A stretch of DNA of 64,000 bases from Rathayibacter sp. VKM Ac-2856 (GTDB lineage Bacteria; Actinomycetota; Actinomycetes; Actinomycetales; Microbacteriaceae), in assembly GCF_013205055.1 (NCBI RefSeq), contig NZ_JABMLF010000005.1, positions 186,001-250,000 on the forward strand, given 5' to 3'. Below are positions 9,142 to 20,180 of the stretch, in pieces. The notes under the pieces were generated by a model. The model worked only from the letters and a program-made list of their open reading frames with translations. It did no database searches and was not told the origin of the DNA. Both the position numbers and the translations under genes were made by a program. The stretch's first letter is position 1; each line of letters begins with the position of its first letter.

Positions 9142-10242
9142 TCAGGCGGACTTGCGCCAGCGGATGCCGGCGGCGATGAAGCCGTCGAGGTCGCCGTCGA
9201 AGACGTGCGAGGGGTTGCCGACCTCGTGGTCGGTGCGGAGGTCCTTGACCATCTGGTACGGCGCGAGCACGTAGCTGCGCATCTGGTCGCCCCAGCTGGC
9301 GGTGATGGTGCCGGCCAGCTCCTTCTTGGTCGCGGCCTCCTGCTCCTTCTGCAGCAGCAGCAGGCGCGACTGCAGCACGCGCATGGCGGCCGCGCGGTTC
9401 TGGATCTGGCTCTTCTCGTTCTGCATCGAGACGACCGTGCCGGTGGGGAGGTGGGTGAGGCGCACCGCGGAGTCGGTCGTGTTGACCGACTGGCCGCCGG
9501 GGCCGGAGGAGCGGAACACGTCGACGCGGATGTCGTTGTCCGGGATCTCGATCGCCCCGGCCTCCTCCATCAGCGGGATGACCTCGACCGCGGCGAAGGA
9601 CGTCTGGCGCTTGCCCGCGGCGCCGAACGGGCTCATCCGCACGAGTCGGTGCGTGCCGGCCTCGACGGAGAGGGTGCCGAAGGCGTAGGGCGCGTCGATC
9701 TGGAAGGTGGCGGACTTGATGCCCGCCTCCTCCGCGTAGCTCGCGTCCATGACCGTCGCGGAGTACTTGTGCTTCTCCGCCCAGCGGAGGTACATCCGCA
9801 TCAGCATCTCGGCGAAGTCGGAGGCGTCGACGCCGCCGGCCCCGGCGCGGATGGTGATGACGGCGGGGCGGTCGTCGTACTCGCCGTCGAGGAGGGTCTG
9901 CACCTCGAGCTCGCCCATGGTCTTCTGCAGGGCCTCGAGCTCGGCGATCGCCTCCTGCTCGGACTCGGCGTCGTCCGCCTCGTTCGCCATCTCGACCAGG
10001 ACCTCGAGGTCGTCGAGGCGGCGCTCGATCGCGGTGATCCGCGCGAGCTCGGACTGGCGGTGGCTCAGCGCGCTGGTCACCTTCTGCGCGTTGTCGGTGT
10101 CGTCCCAGAGGTCGGGGGCGCCCGCCTGCTCGTTCAGCTCCTCGATCTTCGCGCGGAGGCCGTCGACGTCGATGACGGCGAGGATGTCGGAGAAGGTGGA
10201 GCGGAGAGCAGTGATCTGCTCGGTGAAGTCGTTGTCCAGCAT
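9142..10242 (-). CDS. prfB: Peptide chain release factor 2
   Basis: RF2 (366 residues) recognises UGA and UAA stop codons and triggers peptide release. The stop-recognition motif SPF is at 204-206 and the catalytic GGQ at 249-251 ([16 protein letters not shown]). The gene is one continuous frame; the in-frame TGA and +1 frameshift found in E. coli and many other bacteria are absent, as in other high-GC actinobacteria. In M. tuberculosis prfB also lies upstream of ftsE-ftsX-smpB, and the same order holds here with two extra small genes between. Confidence 0.97.
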   Translation of the reverse strand: MLDNDFTEQITALRSTFSDILAVIDVDGLRAKIEELNEQAGAPDLWDDTDNAQKVTSALSHRQSELARITAIERRLDDLEVLVEMANEADDAESEQEAIAELEALQKTMGELEVQTLLDGEYDDRPAVITIRAGAGGVDASDFAEMLMRMYLRWAEKHKYSATVMDASYAEEAGIKSATFQIDAPYAFGTLSVEAGTHRLVRMSPFGAAGKRQTSFAAVEVIPLMEEAGAIEIPDNDIRVDVFRSSGPGGQSVNTTDSAVRLTHLPTGTVVSMQNEKSQIQNRAAAMRVLQSRLLLLQKEQEAATKKELAGTITASWGDQMRSYVLAPYQMVKDLRTDHEVGNPSHVFDGDLDGFIAAGIRWRKSA

Positions 10243-10315
10243 GGTGACCCCAGACTACCGGGGGCGCCCGGGGTCGCCGCGGGCCGCCGGACGAGCGGCG
10301 CTTAGGATGGGGTCG

Positions 10316-11584
10316 GTGACCAGCACCGCCGAGCGCCCCTTCCCCGTCGGGCCGCTCCTGCTCTCCACCTTCCTGCCGACTCTCCTCTTCTCGGTCGGCG
10401 AGGGCGCGATCATCCCCCTCCTCCCCGCCGTCGCGGGCGATCTCGGCGCGACGCTGGCGATCGCCGGACTCGTCGCGGGCATGATCATGATCGGCGAGCT
10501 CGCGGGCGACATCCCCAGCGGCTGGATCGTCTCGCGGATCGGCGAGCGCGGCGCGATGCTCGGCGCCTCGGCCGCCTCGATCCTCGGCCTGGTGATCTGC
10601 CTGATCTCGACCTCGTGGGTGACGCTGACCGTCGGCGTCTTCCTGATCGGCCTCGCCACGGCGGTCTTCGCGCTCGCCCGGCACGCCTTCATGACCTCGT
10701 TCGTCCCGATCAGCCACCGGGCGCGCGCCCTCTCCTCCCTCGCCGGGGTGTTCCGGGCGGGCTGGCTGATCGGCCCGTTCCTCGCGGCGGGGGTCGTGCA
10801 CCTCAGCGGCTCGGTCGAGTCGATCTTCTGGGTGCACATCGCCTGCTGCGTCGCCGCGGTCGTCGTGCTGCTGCTCGTCCCCGACCCGGCGACGGTGCTG
10901 CGCCGCGCGGCGGCCGCCTCCGCCGACCCGGCGCTCGACGCCGCCGTCGACGCCGCCGTCGTGCCGGAGTCCTCCCCCGGACTCGTCCGCACCCTCCGCT
11001 CCCACCGCGGGGTGCTGGCGCGGATGGGCTCGGGCGCGGCCGTGATCGGCGCCCTGCGCGCGAGCCGGACGCTGATCCTGCCGCTCTGGGCGGTCAGCCT
11101 CGGGCTCGCGGAGACCGACACCGCGATCATCATCGGCGTCGCCGGCGCCCTCGACTTCGCCCTCTTCTACGCGGGCGGCCAGGTGATGGACCGCTTCGGC
11201 CGCGGTGCCACGGCGATCCCCTCGATGATCGGCCTGGGCGTCGGGCACCTGCTGCTGGTGGCGACGCTGCTCGCGGCGGACCCGGTGCCGTGGTTCGTCG
11301 CGGTGGCCTGCGTGCTCGCCGTGGCGAACGGCATCGGCTCGGGGATCCTGATGACGATCGGCGCGGATCTCGCGCCGCCGGCCGACCCGGCGCCCTTCCT
11401 CGGCGCGTTCCGCTTCACCGGTGACGCGGGCAACGCCGCGGCGCCGATCGCGGTCTCCGCGCTGACCGCGGCCGTCTCGCTGCCGTTCGCCGCCGGGGCG
11501 ATGGGCGTGCTCGGCCTGGCCGGCGCGGCCGCGCTCTCGCGCTGGATCCCGCGGTATCTGCCCCACCGGCGCCCGCGCGGCTGA
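10316..11584 (+). CDS. MFS transporter, 12-TM, drug-type
   Basis: Membrane transporter of about 422 residues. Twelve hydrophobic segments; loop 2-3 has SGWIVSRIGERGAM (MFS motif A-like) and helix 5 contains GVFRAGWLIGPFLAAG (motif C-like, suggesting export). A central loop rich in Ala and Asp (residues 185-215) joins the two six-helix halves. The start is either GTG at 10316 (chosen) or ATG at 10307, where the AGG is too close to serve as a ribosome site. Divergent from prfB with about 70 bases between. Substrate unknown. Confidence 0.85.
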   Translation: MTSTAERPFPVGPLLLSTFLPTLLFSVGEGAIIPLLPAVAGDLGATLAIAGLVAGMIMIGELAGDIPSGWIVSRIGERGAMLGASAASILGLVICLISTSWVTLTVGVFLIGLATAVFALARHAFMTSFVPISHRARALSSLAGVFRAGWLIGPFLAAGVVHLSGSVESIFWVHIACCVAAVVVLLLVPDPATVLRRAAAASADPALDAAVDAAVVPESSPGLVRTLRSHRGVLARMGSGAAVIGALRASRTLILPLWAVSLGLAETDTAIIIGVAGALDFALFYAGGQVMDRFGRGATAIPSMIGLGVGHLLLVATLLAADPVPWFVAVACVLAVANGIGSGILMTIGADLAPPADPAPFLGAFRFTGDAGNAAAPIAVSALTAAVSLPFAAGAMGVLGLAGAAALSRWIPRYLPHRRPRG

Positions 11585-11621
11585 CCCGCTGCAGGGTCCC
11601 CTCCTACACTGGAGCCCGCAC

Positions 11622-11702
11622 GCGGGAGTGGTGGAATGGCAGACACGCAGGATTTAGGTTCCTGTGCCGAGAGGCATGTGGGTTCGAGTCCCACCTTCCG
11701 CA
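11622..11702 (+). tRNA. tRNA-Leu (anticodon UAG)
   Basis: Class II tRNA with acceptor stem GCGGGAG paired to CTTCCGC, D-arm beginning TGGTGGAATGGC, anticodon stem CAGGA/TCCTG around loop TTTAGGT (anticodon TAG), a variable arm near GCCGAGAGGC, and T-loop GGTTCGAGTCC. Discriminator A at 11702; the CCA end is not encoded. It reads CUA/CUG codons. Confidence 0.97.
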
Positions 11703-11835
11703 CGACGCCACCTTCGGGGGTCGGCCCGGTCTTCTCCACGGATTCGCGGGTACAGTGAGCGCGGTCGAGCGGCCGCAGACCGGGGACGGCTGAGGCGCCG
11801 GCCGGGCCGAACGGCACTGATCGACTGGAGAACCG

Positions 11836-12576
11836 TTGAACCACGCCGCCCTGATCCCCTGGCTGGACCCCGAGACGATCCTCACCTCGTTCGGTCCGTG
11901 GGGCGTGCTGGTCGTCTGCGCGATCGTCTTCGCCGAGACCGGCCTGCTGATCGGCTTCCTCTTCCCCGGTGACACGCTGCTCATCATCACGGGCCTGCTC
12001 GCCCACGAGAACGCCTCCAACGGCGGCCTCGGAGTGCCGATCTGGCTGATCTGCCTCGCGATCGGCTTCTCGGCCTTCGTCGGCGGCGAGGTCGGCTACC
12101 TGATCGGGCACAAGGCCGGGCCGCGCATCTTCGAGCGCAAGGAGTCGGGCCTCTTCAGCGTCGAGAACGTCAAGCGCACCAACGCCTTCTTCGAGCGCTT
12201 CGGCGGGCTCGCCGTGATCCTCGCGCGATTCGTGCCGATCGTCCGCACCTTCGCGCCGATCGCGGCCGGCGTCGCGCACATGAACTACCGCAAGTACAGC
12301 CTCTACAACATGATCGGCGCGCTCGTCTGGGGCAGCGGCGTGACCCTCATCGGCTGGCTGCTCGCCTTCATCCCGCCCGTCGCCGACTTCGTCTCGCACT
12401 ACATCGACGTCATCCTGATCGGCGCCGTGGCCCTCGCGATCATCCCCACGCTCTTCCACTTCCTCCAGCAGCGCCGCAAGGCGCGCCTGGCCGCCGACAA
12501 GGACACCGACGCGGCCGAGGCGAGCGCCCTCGTCCTCGACCCCACCGCCGTCGACGACGACCGCCGCAAGCACTGA
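11836..12576 (+). CDS. DedA family membrane protein
   Basis: Inner-membrane protein of 246 residues of the DedA/VTT (SNARE-associated) family; members are linked to undecaprenyl-phosphate or phospholipid flipping and membrane potential. Diagnostic stretches are visible: FAETGLLIGFLFPGDTLL near residues 35-52, the GYLIGHKAGPRIF segment, and ARFVPIVRTFAPIAAGVAHM near 130-150 containing the key Arg and Pro residues. TTG start with GGAG six bases ahead. The C-terminal 40 residues are charged and cytoplasmic. Stands alone after tRNA-Leu; ends next to the palindrome at 12599. Confidence 0.93.
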   Translation: MNHAALIPWLDPETILTSFGPWGVLVVCAIVFAETGLLIGFLFPGDTLLIITGLLAHENASNGGLGVPIWLICLAIGFSAFVGGEVGYLIGHKAGPRIFERKESGLFSVENVKRTNAFFERFGGLAVILARFVPIVRTFAPIAAGVAHMNYRKYSLYNMIGALVWGSGVTLIGWLLAFIPPVADFVSHYIDVILIGAVALAIIPTLFHFLQQRRKARLAADKDTDAAEASALVLDPTAVDDDRRKH

Positions 12577-12598
12577 CCCGAGCGCACCCCTCGTCGCT

Positions 12599-12665
12599 CC
12601 CCGCGAGATGCCACTTGTGCACGCCCGACACGGCGTGTCGCGCGCACAAGTGGCATCTCGCGGGG
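12599..12665. repeat. Large perfect palindrome between convergent genes
   Basis: Two 22-bp arms (12599-12620 and 12644-12665), perfectly complementary, begin CCCCGCGAGATGCC on the left. The 23-nt loop holds an inner inverted repeat, CGACAC-GGC-GTGTCG, so the whole could form a two-tier hairpin or cruciform. It sits between the ends of dedA and rdgB, where it could end transcription from both sides, but it lacks T-tracts and its conserved-looking arms suggest a dispersed repeat element. Confidence 0.8.
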
Positions 12666-12681
12666 GCGGGCTGCGCCGCCC

Positions 12682-13299
12682 TTAGGAGAGGGTGGTCGCC
12701 AGGGACGTCAGTTGCGTTCGGAGGGCGGTGAAGGCGCGGGCTCGGTGGCTGCGGGCGTTCTTCTCGGCGGGGGCGATCTCGGCGGCCGAGAGGGCCGAGT
12801 CGGCGGGGACGAAGACCGGGTCGTAGCCGTGGCCGTTCGTGCCGCGGGGACCGGCCGCGATGGCGCCGTCCCAGCGGCCCTCGACGACGATCTCGCGGCC
12901 GCCGGGCAGGACGGCCTCGGGGACGACCAGCGCGATCGTGCAGACGAAGTGCGCTCCGCGGTGCTCCGGCTTCACGTCGGCCAGCTGCGCGAGCAGCAGC
13001 TCGTAGTTCGCGACCGCGTCGTGCGGGCGGCCCGACCAGCGCGCCGAGAAGATGCCGGGCGAGCCGCCGAGCACGTCGACGCAGAGGCCGGAGTCGTCGG
13101 CGAGCGCGACGAGACCGGTGTGCGCCGCGGCGGCGCGCGCCTTGATCAGCGCGTTCTCCCGGAAGGAGACGCCGTCCTCGACCGGCTCCGGCCCGTCGTA
13201 GGCGCGCACGCCCACGCCCGGCAGCGCGCCGGAGAGCATCGCGCGGAACTCCTCGACCTTGCCCGCGTTGTGGGTGGCGAGGACGAGATCCAGGCTCAC
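12682..13299 (-). CDS. rdgB: Non-canonical purine NTP pyrophosphatase (RdgB/HAM1)
   Basis: House-cleaning enzyme (205 residues) that hydrolyses dITP and XTP to the monophosphates, keeping deaminated purines out of DNA and RNA. It starts with the family hallmark [13 protein letters not shown] (phosphate-binding), followed by [31 protein letters not shown] with catalytic Asp, and [10 protein letters not shown] near 165. GTG start overlaps the rph stop by four bases. Third gene of the murI-rph-rdgB operon. Confidence 0.97.
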   Translation of the reverse strand: MSLDLVLATHNAGKVEEFRAMLSGALPGVGVRAYDGPEPVEDGVSFRENALIKARAAAAHTGLVALADDSGLCVDVLGGSPGIFSARWSGRPHDAVANYELLLAQLADVKPEHRGAHFVCTIALVVPEAVLPGGREIVVEGRWDGAIAAGPRGTNGHGYDPVFVPADSALSAAEIAPAEKNARSHRARAFTALRTQLTSLATTLS

Positions 13300-14075
13300 G
13301 CGCCCTGCCCCGCGGCGAGCGCCTCGCTCTGGAAGCGGGCCAGGTCGGCCGCGCCGCCGACGGCGAGGTCGAGCAGCGCGTCGAGCTCGCGGCGGTCGAA
13401 CGGAGCACCCTCGGCGGTGCCCTGCACCTCGACGAAGAGGCCGCGGCCGGTGACGACGACGTTCATGTCGGTCTCGGCGCGGACGTCCTCCACGTACGCC
13501 AGGTCGAGCATCGGGACGCCGTCGATGATGCCGACGGAGACCGCGGACAGGCTGTCGATCAGCGGCTGCGCCTTCTGGCCGACGTACTTCTTGCCGCGCG
13601 CCCACTCGATCGCGTCCACCATCGCCACGTAGGCGCCGGTGATCGCCGCGGTGCGGGTGCCGCCGTCGGCCTGGAGGACGTCGCAGTCGATCACGATCGT
13701 GTTCTCGCCGAGGGCCTTGGTGTCCACGACCGCGCGGAGGCTGCGGCCGATCAGGCGGGAGATCTCGTGGGTGCGCCCGCCGACCTTGCCCTTGACCGCC
13801 TCGCGGTCCATCCGGGAGTTGGTGGCGCGGGGCAGCATCGCGTACTCCGCGGTGACCCAGCCCTTGCCCTTGCCCTGCAGCCAGCGCGGGACGCCGTTGG
13901 TGAAGGAGGCGGTGCAGAGCACCTTGGTGTTGCCGAAGGAGATCAGCGCGGAGCCCTCGGCCTGGGTGCTCCAGCCGCGCTCGATGGTGATCGCGCGCAG
14001 CTCGTCGGGCGCGCGGCCGTCCTTGCGCGTCACGGTCGGCTGGGCGGCGGGCTGGGCGGCGGTGCTGTCGGTCAC
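13296..14075 (-). CDS. rph: Ribonuclease PH
   Basis: Phosphate-dependent 3'-5' exoribonuclease (259 residues) that trims tRNA 3' ends. Landmarks: [10 protein letters not shown] at the N-terminus, [24 protein letters not shown], the Arg-rich R-x-x-R-E region around [23 protein letters not shown], and [19 protein letters not shown] near the active site. GTG at 14075 follows GGGAGA and overlaps the murI stop by four bases, so the three genes are coupled. Confidence 0.97.
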   Translation of the reverse strand: MTDSTAAQPAAQPTVTRKDGRAPDELRAITIERGWSTQAEGSALISFGNTKVLCTASFTNGVPRWLQGKGKGWVTAEYAMLPRATNSRMDREAVKGKVGGRTHEISRLIGRSLRAVVDTKALGENTIVIDCDVLQADGGTRTAAITGAYVAMVDAIEWARGKKYVGQKAQPLIDSLSAVSVGIIDGVPMLDLAYVEDVRAETDMNVVVTGRGLFVEVQGTAEGAPFDRRELDALLDLAVGGAADLARFQSEALAAGQGA

Positions 14076-14938
14076 TCGGGTCTCCCTGGAGTCGTGCGTC
14101 GCGCGGCCCGGTCGAGCTCGCGGAGGTTGATCGTGCCGGTCTCGACGAGGTCGACGCTCGAGACCTCGGGGCCGAGGAAGCGGCGGGCGAGGCGGACGAA
14201 GTCGCTCGACCCGGTCTCCTCCCAGCGGTACGTCGGCGGCGCGGCGGCGGTGCGCTGCAGGCCGTGGGCGACGAGCGTCCGGTACACGTCGAGCGCGGTC
14301 TCCTCGGCGCTCGAGACCAGTCGGACATCGGGCCCCATCACGTAGGCGATGGCGCCGCGCAGCAGCGGGTAGTGCGTGCAGCCGAGAACGAGGGTGTCGA
14401 CACCGGCCCTCTTCATCGGCGCGAGGTACTCCTCGGCGAGCGCCAGCAGCTCGTCGCTCCAGGTGACCCCGGCCTCGACGAACTCGACGAAGCGCGGGCA
14501 GGCGGCGGTGACCAGCTCGAGGTCGGGAGCGGCGACGAACGCGTCGTCGTAGGCGCGCGAGCGGATCGTGCCGACGGTGCCGATCACGCCGACGCGGCGG
14601 TTGCGGGTGTCGCGGACGGCGCTGCGGACGGCGGGCTGGATGACCTCGATCACGGGGATGCCGCGGCCGATCGTGTAGCGCTCGCGGGCGTCGCGCATCA
14701 TCGCCGCGGACGCGGTGTTGCAGGCGATGACGAGGAGCTTCGCGCCCTGGTCGACGAGGGTGTCGAGCGTGTCGAGGGCGTAGGCGCGGACGTCGGCGAG
14801 GGGCTTCGGGCCGTAGGGCGAGTGCGCGGTGTCGCCGAGGTAGACGATCGACTCGTTCTGCAGCTGGTCGATGACGGCGCGGGCGACGGTGAGTCCGCCG
14901 ACGCCGGAGTCGAAGATGCCGAGGGGTGCGTCCGTCAC
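14072..14938 (-). CDS. murI: Glutamate racemase
   Basis: Makes D-glutamate for peptidoglycan by two-base racemisation (288 residues). The N-terminus [14 protein letters not shown] is the substrate loop, and the two catalytic cysteines are in ACNTASAA (residue about 75) and LGCTHYPLL (about 188). The GTG at 14938 was chosen because it begins right at the conserved core; upstream in-frame codons give only low-complexity sequence. First gene of the murI-rph-rdgB operon, divergent from pncB. Confidence 0.97.
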   Translation of the reverse strand: MTDAPLGIFDSGVGGLTVARAVIDQLQNESIVYLGDTAHSPYGPKPLADVRAYALDTLDTLVDQGAKLLVIACNTASAAMMRDARERYTIGRGIPVIEVIQPAVRSAVRDTRNRRVGVIGTVGTIRSRAYDDAFVAAPDLELVTAACPRFVEFVEAGVTWSDELLALAEEYLAPMKRAGVDTLVLGCTHYPLLRGAIAYVMGPDVRLVSSAEETALDVYRTLVAHGLQRTAAAPPTYRWEETGSSDFVRLARRFLGPEVSSVDLVETGTINLRELDRAARRTTPGRPE

Positions 14939-15045
14939 GGGGGAACAGCCTACCCGCGCCCTCCGCGGAGCCTCGGAGCCCGGGGCCCCGCGAGCCGCTG
15001 CGGCCGGATGCGGGGGCCGCGGGCGCCGCATGGAACACTGGGCGG

Positions 15046-16350
15046 ATGGATGCCACGTCCTTCCTCACCGACCGCTACGAGCTGACGATGGTCGAGGGCG
15101 CTCTCGGCAGCGGCACCGCCGAGCGGCGCTGCATGTTCGAGGTGTTCGCGCGGAGCCTCCCGCCCGGCCGCCGCTACGGGGTGCTCGCCGGCACCGGCCG
15201 CCTGCTGGAGCTGATCTCGCGCTTCCGCTTCGGCGACTCCGAGCTGACCTGGCTGCGCGAGAACCGCGTCGTCGACGCCCGCACCCTCGACTGGCTGGCC
15301 GACTACCGCTTCAGCGGCGACATGTGGGGCTACCGCGAGGGCGAGGTCTACCTGCCCGGCTCGCCCGTCCTGATCGTCGAGGCGCCGTTCGCCGAGGGGG
15401 TGCTGCTCGAGACCCTCGTGCTGAGCGTCCTCAACCACGACAGTGCCGTCGCGAGCGCCGCCGCCCGGATGGTCTCCGCCGCCGACGGCCGACCGCTGGC
15501 CGAGATGGGCTCGCGCCGGGCCGGCGAGCGCTCGGCCGTCGCCGCTGCGCGCGCCGCCCACATCGCCGGCTTCGGCGCCACCTCGAACCTCGAGGCCGGC
15601 CGCAGCTGGGGTGTGCCGACCATGGGCACCTCCGCGCACGCGTTCACGCTGCTGCACGACTCGGAGGAGGAGGCCTTCCGCGCGCAGGTCGCCGCGCTCG
15701 GCTCCGGCACGACCCTCCTCGTCGACACCTACGACGTCACGGCCGCCGTGGACCTCGCGGTCCGCGTCGCCGGCACCTCGCTCGGCGCGGTGCGGATCGA
15801 CTCGGGCGATCTCCCCCAGCAGGTCGCCGCGGTCCGCGCGCAGCTGGACGGGCTCGGCGCCACGGGCACCCGGATCACCGTCACGAACGACCTCGACGAG
15901 TACGGGATCGCGGCGCTGGCCGCCTCGCCCGTCGACTCCTACGGCGTCGGCACCTCCGTCGCCACCGGCTCGGGGCACCCGACCGCCGGGATGGTCTACA
16001 AGCTGGTCGCGCACGAGGACGACGCCGGCGAGTGGGTCTCGGTGGCGAAGAAGTCGGCCTCGAAGGCCTCCATCGGCGGGCGGAAGGCCGCGGGCCGCCG
16101 CCTGACCGAGGACGGCGTGGCCGTCGAGGAGGTCGTGCACGTCGGCGCCGGGCCCGAGGGCGCCGTCGGCGAGGACGAGCGCGCCCTGCTGGTGCCGCTG
16201 ATCGAGGACGGGCGGATCCGCGAGGAGCATCTCGGGGCCGCCGGTGTCGTCGCGGCGCGCGAGCACCGGGCGAACACCGTGCTGGAGCTGCCGCTGGACG
16301 CGCTGCGTCTCGGTCGCGGCGACCCGGTCATCCCGACCCGCTACGCCTGA
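15046..16350 (+). CDS. pncB: Nicotinate phosphoribosyltransferase
   Basis: Preiss-Handler NAD salvage enzyme (434 residues) joining nicotinate and PRPP. The N-terminus [16 protein letters not shown] is typical; the central phosphorylated-His region appears as MGTSAHAFT, and [11 protein letters not shown] and VRIDSGDL mark the barrel with PRPP-binding residues. The ATG at 15046 starts just before the conserved core; the frame is open upstream but without support. Transcribed away from murI, with a 107-base intergenic promoter region. Confidence 0.95.
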   Translation: MDATSFLTDRYELTMVEGALGSGTAERRCMFEVFARSLPPGRRYGVLAGTGRLLELISRFRFGDSELTWLRENRVVDARTLDWLADYRFSGDMWGYREGEVYLPGSPVLIVEAPFAEGVLLETLVLSVLNHDSAVASAAARMVSAADGRPLAEMGSRRAGERSAVAAARAAHIAGFGATSNLEAGRSWGVPTMGTSAHAFTLLHDSEEEAFRAQVAALGSGTTLLVDTYDVTAAVDLAVRVAGTSLGAVRIDSGDLPQQVAAVRAQLDGLGATGTRITVTNDLDEYGIAALAASPVDSYGVGTSVATGSGHPTAGMVYKLVAHEDDAGEWVSVAKKSASKASIGGRKAAGRRLTEDGVAVEEVVHVGAGPEGAVGEDERALLVPLIEDGRIREEHLGAAGVVAAREHRANTVLELPLDALRLGRGDPVIPTRYA

Positions 16351-16355
16351 GCGCG

Positions 16356-16378
16356 GCGGCCGGCCCGCTTCCGGCCGC
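16356..16378. terminator. Hairpin between convergent pncB and DUF3039 genes
   Basis: Inverted repeat GCGGCCGG-7 nt-CCGGCCGC, five bases after the pncB stop. No T-tract follows, so it is terminator-like at best. Confidence 0.4.
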
Positions 16379-16422
16379 GGGACGGGCGGGCCCGGCTCCC
16401 GCTGAGGGGCCGGGCGCGCGCC

Positions 16423-16704
16423 CTACTTCATCCGGGCGTAGATCTCCTTGCAGGAGGGGCAGACCGGGAACTTCTCCGGGTCGCGACCCGGCAGCCACTT
16501 CTTGCCGCAGAGGGCGCGGACGGGCTTGCCGGTCATCGCGCTCTCGAGGATCTTGTCCTTCGGGACGTAGTGGGAGAAGCGCTCGTGGTCGCCCGGCTCG
16601 ATCGTCTCCTGGTTGAGGAGCTCCTCGAGCTCGCGGTCGAGGGTGGCGGTTCCTCCGCCTCCCTCGAGGGGGTCGGTGCTGCTGTTCTCGAATCGGGACG
16701 TCAT
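16423..16704 (-). CDS. DUF3039 protein
   Basis: Small protein of 93 residues matching the actinobacterial DUF3039 family. The C-terminal half carries three cysteines (RALCGKKWLPG and VCPSCKEIY) and an HYVPKDKI stretch with His, which looks like a small zinc ribbon (Cys3His or similar). The N-terminal half is acidic. ATG at 16704. Function of the family is unknown. It is the last gene on its strand here, facing pncB tail to tail. Confidence 0.85.
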   Translation of the reverse strand: MTSRFENSSTDPLEGGGGTATLDRELEELLNQETIEPGDHERFSHYVPKDKILESAMTGKPVRALCGKKWLPGRDPEKFPVCPSCKEIYARMK

Positions 16705-16768
16705 GCGTCCGATCCTACGCTCGGAGCGCCCCGGCGGCAGGGGCCGGGCACAGCGGCCGGGACGGGGC

Positions 16769-18291
16769 TCAGTAGCGGCTGGTGAAGGAGACCAGCTCGG
16801 CCGCGCGGCGGTCGAAGAGGAGGCCGCCGAGCAGCACGCCGAGGGCGAAGACGACGGCCGCGCTGCCCAGGCCCACGAGGATCGCGCGGTCCCGGTCGCC
16901 CTCGAAGAACAGTGCCTGGACCGCCAGGACCACGGCCGGCGCCGAGAGCAGCAGACCGAGGCCGAACGCGAGGGCCTGCGCACCCGCTCCGCTCGCTCCG
17001 GGAGCCTGCGGCTGGACGAACGCGCTGTCGCCGGGGCGCGGAGCCGGGTAGGCGAGCCGCGCCGAGACGGCGCTCGCGACGCCGGCGGGCACGAGCAGGA
17101 GCGCGCTGTTCACCGCGATCAGCACCGGCAGCGCCCCGTCGAGCCCGGAGGTCGCGCTGCTGACGAGCGAGCCGAGCACGACGACCGGGACGCCGAGCAG
17201 CAGCGTCGGGAACGCCCGGCCCAGCCGGTCCGACCAGCCGCGCACCCCGGCGGCCGCGTGCAGCCAGAAGGCCGAGCCGTCGTAGGCGACATCGTTGTGC
17301 AGGAACCAGCCGAGGAAGAGGGCGACGAGCGGGACGGGCAGCAGCGAGAGCAGCGGGAACGGCACGCCGACCACCGCGAGCAGCACCACGGCGACCACGG
17401 GCAGCAGCGGCACGGCGACGAGCGAGGCCTGGTAGCGGGGGTCGCGGAGCCAGTACGTCATGGTGCGCGCCGCGATCGCCCCGGTGCGGCTGCCGCCGAG
17501 GACGTCGAACCAGCCGAGGCGCAGTCCCCGTGGCGGCCGGGAGGTGCGCTCCGGACGGCCGGTGAGCGCGTGCACCACGAGCCACCAGAGCGCGGCGGCG
17601 GCGGCCAGGGTGACGAGGGCGATCAGCAGCGGCCCGGCCGCTGCACCGTCGGCGGCGCTCGGCGCGATCGCCCAGGCGGCGCCGAAGGGGGTCGGCGCGA
17701 GGGCGTCGGCGAGGCGCCCGAGCGCGTCCGAGCCCTGGCCGCCCCAGTCCAGGCCGGTGACGAGGACGAGCGCGACGGGCACCGCGAGCAGGAGGACGAG
17801 GCCGAGGACGGCGAGCAGCTCGCGCGCGGTGCGCGAGGGCACCAGCGCCGACGAGGCGGCGAGGCCGATCCGGGCGAGGAGCGCGGCGGTGAGGACGCCG
17901 AGCAGCGGGCCGACGACCGCGAGCGCCCCGGCCGCGGGGAAGAGCCGGACGGTCGCGGCGCCGATCACGACGAGGGCGAGCACCGGCACGGAGAGCAGCC
18001 CGGTCAGCGCGAGGGCGGCCGCGAGCCGGCCGCTCGGGATGCCGAAGAGCCGGAACGCGCGCGGATCCATCGGGTCCCTCGGGCCGAGCAGGAACGGGAG
18101 CACCAGGAAGCCGAGGGTCAGGACCGCTCCCCCGGCGACGACCGCGTCGGAGGCGAGCCAGGTGCCCGGCTCGACCGAGCCGAGACCGGCGAGCAGGCCC
18201 GCCGTCGACAGCACGACGACGAGGAGCCCGAGCAGGGCGCCGCCCGTCCGGCGTGCACCGGCGCGGAAGGCGCCGAGGAGGACGTCGAGCC

Positions 18292-18316
<25 letters not shown>
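16769..18316 (-). CDS. ABC exporter membrane subunit, unknown substrate
   Basis: Large polytopic membrane protein of 515 residues with around a dozen hydrophobic segments. It has no enzyme motif, and its place directly after an ATPase gene marks it as the permease of an exporter (ABC-2-like). The GTG at 18316 gives a 25-base overlap with the ATPase gene; a later start is possible because the first residues (AARLLRLRLD) are only a short basic leader. A loop sequence GLRLGWFDVLGGSRTG and WLRDPRYQ in the middle are typical of this actinobacterial transporter group. Substrate not inferable. Confidence 0.8.
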
Positions 18317-19170
<854 letters not shown>

Positions 19171-19272
19171 CCGGCTACGGTAGCAACTCGTTCGGGGCGG
19201 GGCCGGGGCGCGCCGCGGCCCTCCGACGGGGCGCGGCGGAATCGGACCCGGAGACACGGCCATCGGCAACCC

Positions 19273-19301
19273 CTGGCCTTCGAAGGCGTGCACAGTACAC
19301 T
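19273..19301 (+). promoter_or_regulatory. Possible promoter of the polymer export operon
   Basis: TACACT at 19296-19301 resembles an actinobacterial -10 box and lies about 100 bases upstream of the gene at 19403; the region 17 bases upstream (CTGGCC) is a poor -35. The long leader between them has no gene and no recognised riboswitch. Confidence 0.3.
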
Positions 19302-19402
19302 AAGTGCTGACCCAGGGAGCGATCAGGTCGCTTCACACCGGTTAATGATCGCTACGCGGCGGTGAACTCATCGCTCCGCGGCTGTCGACACGAGGAGAAC
19401 AC

Positions 19403-20131
19403 ATGACGAGCACGCCCTTCCCGGCCGCATCCACCGGCGCCCCCGCCTCCGTCGTGATCCTCGCCGCAGGCATGGGCAGCCGGCTCGGCCGCTCCCTGCC
19501 CAAGCCGCTGACGCCGCTGAGCGACGGCCGCACGATCATGCAGCAGCAGTTCGACAACATCCACCACGCCTTCGGCACGAAGGTGCCGGTGAGCATCGTC
19601 GTCGGCTACAAGCTCGAGCACATCATCGAGGCGTTCCCCTCGGCGACGTTCGTCTACAACGAGCAGTACGACCAGACCAACACCTCGAAGAGCCTCCTGC
19701 GCGCCCTGCAGGCCTCCGGTCAGGGCGGCGTGCTCTGGATGAACGGCGACGTCGTCTTCGACCCGCGCATCCTCGACCGCACCGCCGGCCTCATCGCGAA
19801 GGACGTCTCCTTCGTCACCGTCAACACCGCCAAGGTGTCCGACGAGGAGGTCAAGTACACGACCAGCGCCGAGGGCTACATCGACGAGCTGTCCAAGACC
19901 GTCAAGGGCGGCCTCGGCGAGGCGGTCGGCATCAACTACGTCTCCGCCGCCGACAAGCCGGCGCTCATCCGCCAGCTGGCCCGGGTCGACGCCCAGGACT
20001 ACTTCGAGCGTGGAATAGAGTTGGCGATCGAGCAGGACAGACTGCTCGTCGAGCCGATGGACATCTCCGACCTCTACGCCGTCGAGGTGGACTTCGCCGA
20101 GGATCTCGAGCGGGCGAACCTCTTCGTCTGA
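19403..20131 (+). CDS. Sugar-phosphate/alcohol-phosphate nucleotidyltransferase (LicC-like)
   Basis: NTP transferase of 242 residues. The N-terminus VVILAAGMGSRLG followed by LPKPLTPL is the nucleotide-binding signature of this superfamily; DGRTIMQQQFDNI, VSIVVGYKLEHI, YDQTNTSKSLLRAL and MNGDVVFD (metal-binding Asp) fit the LicC/choline-phosphate cytidylyltransferase-like group rather than glucose-1-phosphate enzymes. It has an excellent ribosome site (CGAGGAGAACAC). Located 49 bases before the polymer exporter genes, it probably activates an alcohol or sugar phosphate as a CDP- or UDP-derivative for a secreted wall polymer. Exact substrate is inference. Confidence 0.85.
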   Translation: MTSTPFPAASTGAPASVVILAAGMGSRLGRSLPKPLTPLSDGRTIMQQQFDNIHHAFGTKVPVSIVVGYKLEHIIEAFPSATFVYNEQYDQTNTSKSLLRALQASGQGGVLWMNGDVVFDPRILDRTAGLIAKDVSFVTVNTAKVSDEEVKYTTSAEGYIDELSKTVKGGLGEAVGINYVSAADKPALIRQLARVDAQDYFERGIELAIEQDRLLVEPMDISDLYAVEVDFAEDLERANLFV

Positions 20132-20180
20132 GGCTCGCGCCTCCTCCGGCTCGGTCCGAGCCGGAGAGGAGTCGTCTGCC

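Noticed and set aside
9142-10242. Programmed +1 frameshift in prfB
   Set aside because: The gene reads in one frame from ATG to stop with no internal TGA near codon 25.
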